Shown in pieces: positions 5,661 to 6,580 of a stretch of 6,580 nt of DNA. The notes beneath the pieces were generated by a model. It worked only from the letters and a program-made list of their open reading frames with translations, had not been told where the DNA came from and did not search any database. Made by a program: the position numbers and the translations under genes. Origin of the DNA: RGIG8775 sp045128735 (GTDB lineage Bacteria; Bacillota; Clostridia; Oscillospirales; CAG-272); the NCBI GenBank assembly GCA_045128735.1, contig JBGVRT010000024.1:1-6580 (forward strand). Direction: 5' to 3'. Numbering within the stretch: the first letter of the stretch is position 1; each line of letters opens with the position of its first letter.

Positions 5661-5694
5661 GTGGCGATTGTGCCTCCACAAACAAGAGAGGTGA
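5644..5694 (+). other. Possible 16-codon leader ORF before the adenine methyltransferase
   Basis: AAGGAG (5634-5639) lies 4 bases before ATG 5644, and the frame MPFSFSWRLCLHKQER stops at 5692-5694, four bases before the methyltransferase ATG. The ribosome binding site lies in the terminator loop and the start codon in its stem, so translation and terminator formation could compete. It may equally be chance, since terminator T-runs readily encode Phe/Ser codons. Confidence 0.25.
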
Positions 5695-5698
5695 ATTC

Positions 5699-6580
5699 AT
5701 GAAAACCCCCGTTTCAAGGGTGGGCAATAAATCGTCCATCCTCCACATTTTATACGCCGTATTTCCCGAAAAATACGGCAGGTTTGTAGATGTGTTCGGC
5801 GGTTCGGGAAGCGTTCTCCTCGGCAAGCCGGAGGTGCATCCCTTCGAGGTGTACAACGACTTTGACCGTAACCTCGTAAACCTTTTTCGGTGCATGAAGG
5901 ATCGGACGATGGCGACCATCCGAGAGATCGGATTCTGCAACCTCAACTCCCGTGAGGATTTCAATGCAATTAAGAAATTCTTTGACACGGATGGAAGGTT
6001 CACAGACGAATATCTCGCCGAAGAACTCGCCCTCACAACCTTGATGATCCCACCGCCCGAAGCAGGTGAGGTGCAAGAGATACGAACCCGAATCACCACC
6101 GATTACGATGTCAGACGAGCCGCCATGTTCCTTAAACTCCTACGCTATAGCTATTCATCAGGATGCAAGTCCTTCGCCTCACAGCCCTTCGATATCCGAA
6201 AGCTCTTCGGACTCATCAAGGAGCTTGAAGATAGAATGGCAAACGTGGTCGTGGAGAATCAGGACTTTGAAACGCTCATCAAGCATTACGACCGGACAGA
6301 CACCTTCTTCTATGCCGATCCGCCGTACTTCTCGACCGAGGATATGTACGCCGTAGGCTTTAATTGGAACGACCACGTTCGACTCCGCAACACCCTTGCA
6401 GAGATCAAAGGAAAGTTCCTTTTGTCCTACAACGATTGCCCCGAAATCCGAGAGCTGTACAAGGATTTTTCGCTGTTCGACTTTTCGAGAACACACTCGA
6501 TGGCACAGCGATATGAAGCAGGTAAAGAGTTCAAGGAGCTGCTCATTGCAAACTACGACCTATACGAACGAGAGAGGAAC
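5699..6580 (+). CDS. DNA adenine methylase, Dam-type (D12 class), 3' end cut by window
   Basis: The frame starts at ATG 5699 after GAGAGGTG (5686-5693, 5-base spacer) and is open to the window edge, giving 294 codons without a stop. The enzyme transfers a methyl group from S-adenosylmethionine to N6 of adenine in DNA. Motifs of the alpha (D12) class are present: RVGNKSSIL (7-15, equivalent of the usual GGK stretch), FVDVFGGSGSV (29-39, SAM-binding motif I), YNDFDRNLVNLF (52-63), YSYSSGCKSFAS (central region near 150-162), and the catalytic DPPY (207-210). LLIANYD near the end is the usual C-terminal block, so only a few residues are likely missing. The recognition site is unknown; GATC is possible but not shown. 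No partner endonuclease is visible. It lies just after a terminator, so its expression may be separate from the ardA block. Confidence 0.93.
   Translation, partial: MKTPVSRVGNKSSILHILYAVFPEKYGRFVDVFGGSGSVLLGKPEVHPFEVYNDFDRNLVNLFRCMKDRTMATIREIGFCNLNSREDFNAIKKFFDTDGRFTDEYLAEELALTTLMIPPPEAGEVQEIRTRITTDYDVRRAAMFLKLLRYSYSSGCKSFASQPFDIRKLFGLIKELEDRMANVVVENQDFETLIKHYDRTDTFFYADPPYFSTEDMYAVGFNWNDHVRLRNTLAEIKGKFLLSYNDCPEIRELYKDFSLFDFSRTHSMAQRYEAGKEFKELLIANYDLYERERN

Noticed and set aside
5542..6099. 185-aa minus-strand frame across the small membrane gene, terminator and adenine methyltransferase
   Set aside because: It spans three well-supported plus-strand features and would read through a hairpin; no family match is apparent.

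Overview
The window looks like part of an integrative and conjugative element (ICE) or similar mobile element from a mid-GC anaerobic Firmicute, probably a gut Clostridia lineage such as Oscillospiraceae or Lachnospiraceae. This is an inference. It rests on AGGAGG-type ribosome binding sites, tightly packed one-strand genes, about 45-50% GC in sampled lines, and a typical ICE accessory gene set: a DUF4314 protein, an ArdA-type antirestriction protein, a DUF3789-like small membrane protein and two solitary DNA methyltransferases. No integrase, relaxase, replication or conjugation gene is visible.

Layout. Bases 2-340 hold the C-terminal part of a nucleotidyltransferase of the lincosamide/aminoglycoside type (Lnu(C)-like). 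It is about 31% GC, clearly different from the rest, and so probably a separately acquired resistance cargo gene. Bases 341-497 are a structured noncoding leader: an 8-bp palindrome just after the stop codon, a small hairpin, and a strong intrinsic terminator (431-467) only 30 bp before the next start codon. Competing pairings make it a possible attenuator. Bases 498-3029 carry five compact genes (127, 283, 140, 114 and 177 aa), spaced from an 8-bp overlap to a 3-bp gap. Several are very acidic; only the last has a recognised domain (DUF4314). Bases 3075-5598 hold a C5-cytosine methyltransferase, an acidic ArdA-like protein with two tandem repeat units, and a 46-aa single-span membrane protein missed by length cut-offs. 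A second intrinsic terminator (5617-5660) closes this unit. Bases 5699-6580 hold a Dam-type (D12 class) N6-adenine methyltransferase that runs off the right edge nearly complete.

How the genes may work together. ArdA proteins mimic B-form DNA and block Type I restriction enzymes. The two methyltransferases have no visible restriction partner and could mark the element's DNA against host endonucleases. Together with the acidic small proteins this looks like an anti-defence (host-entry) module, transcribed left to right in one or two units. The functions of the four unrecognised proteins at 498-2499 are not known; an anti-defence role for them is a guess from charge and context. All genes are on the + strand. 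I saw no rRNA, tRNA, CRISPR array or complete insertion sequence.
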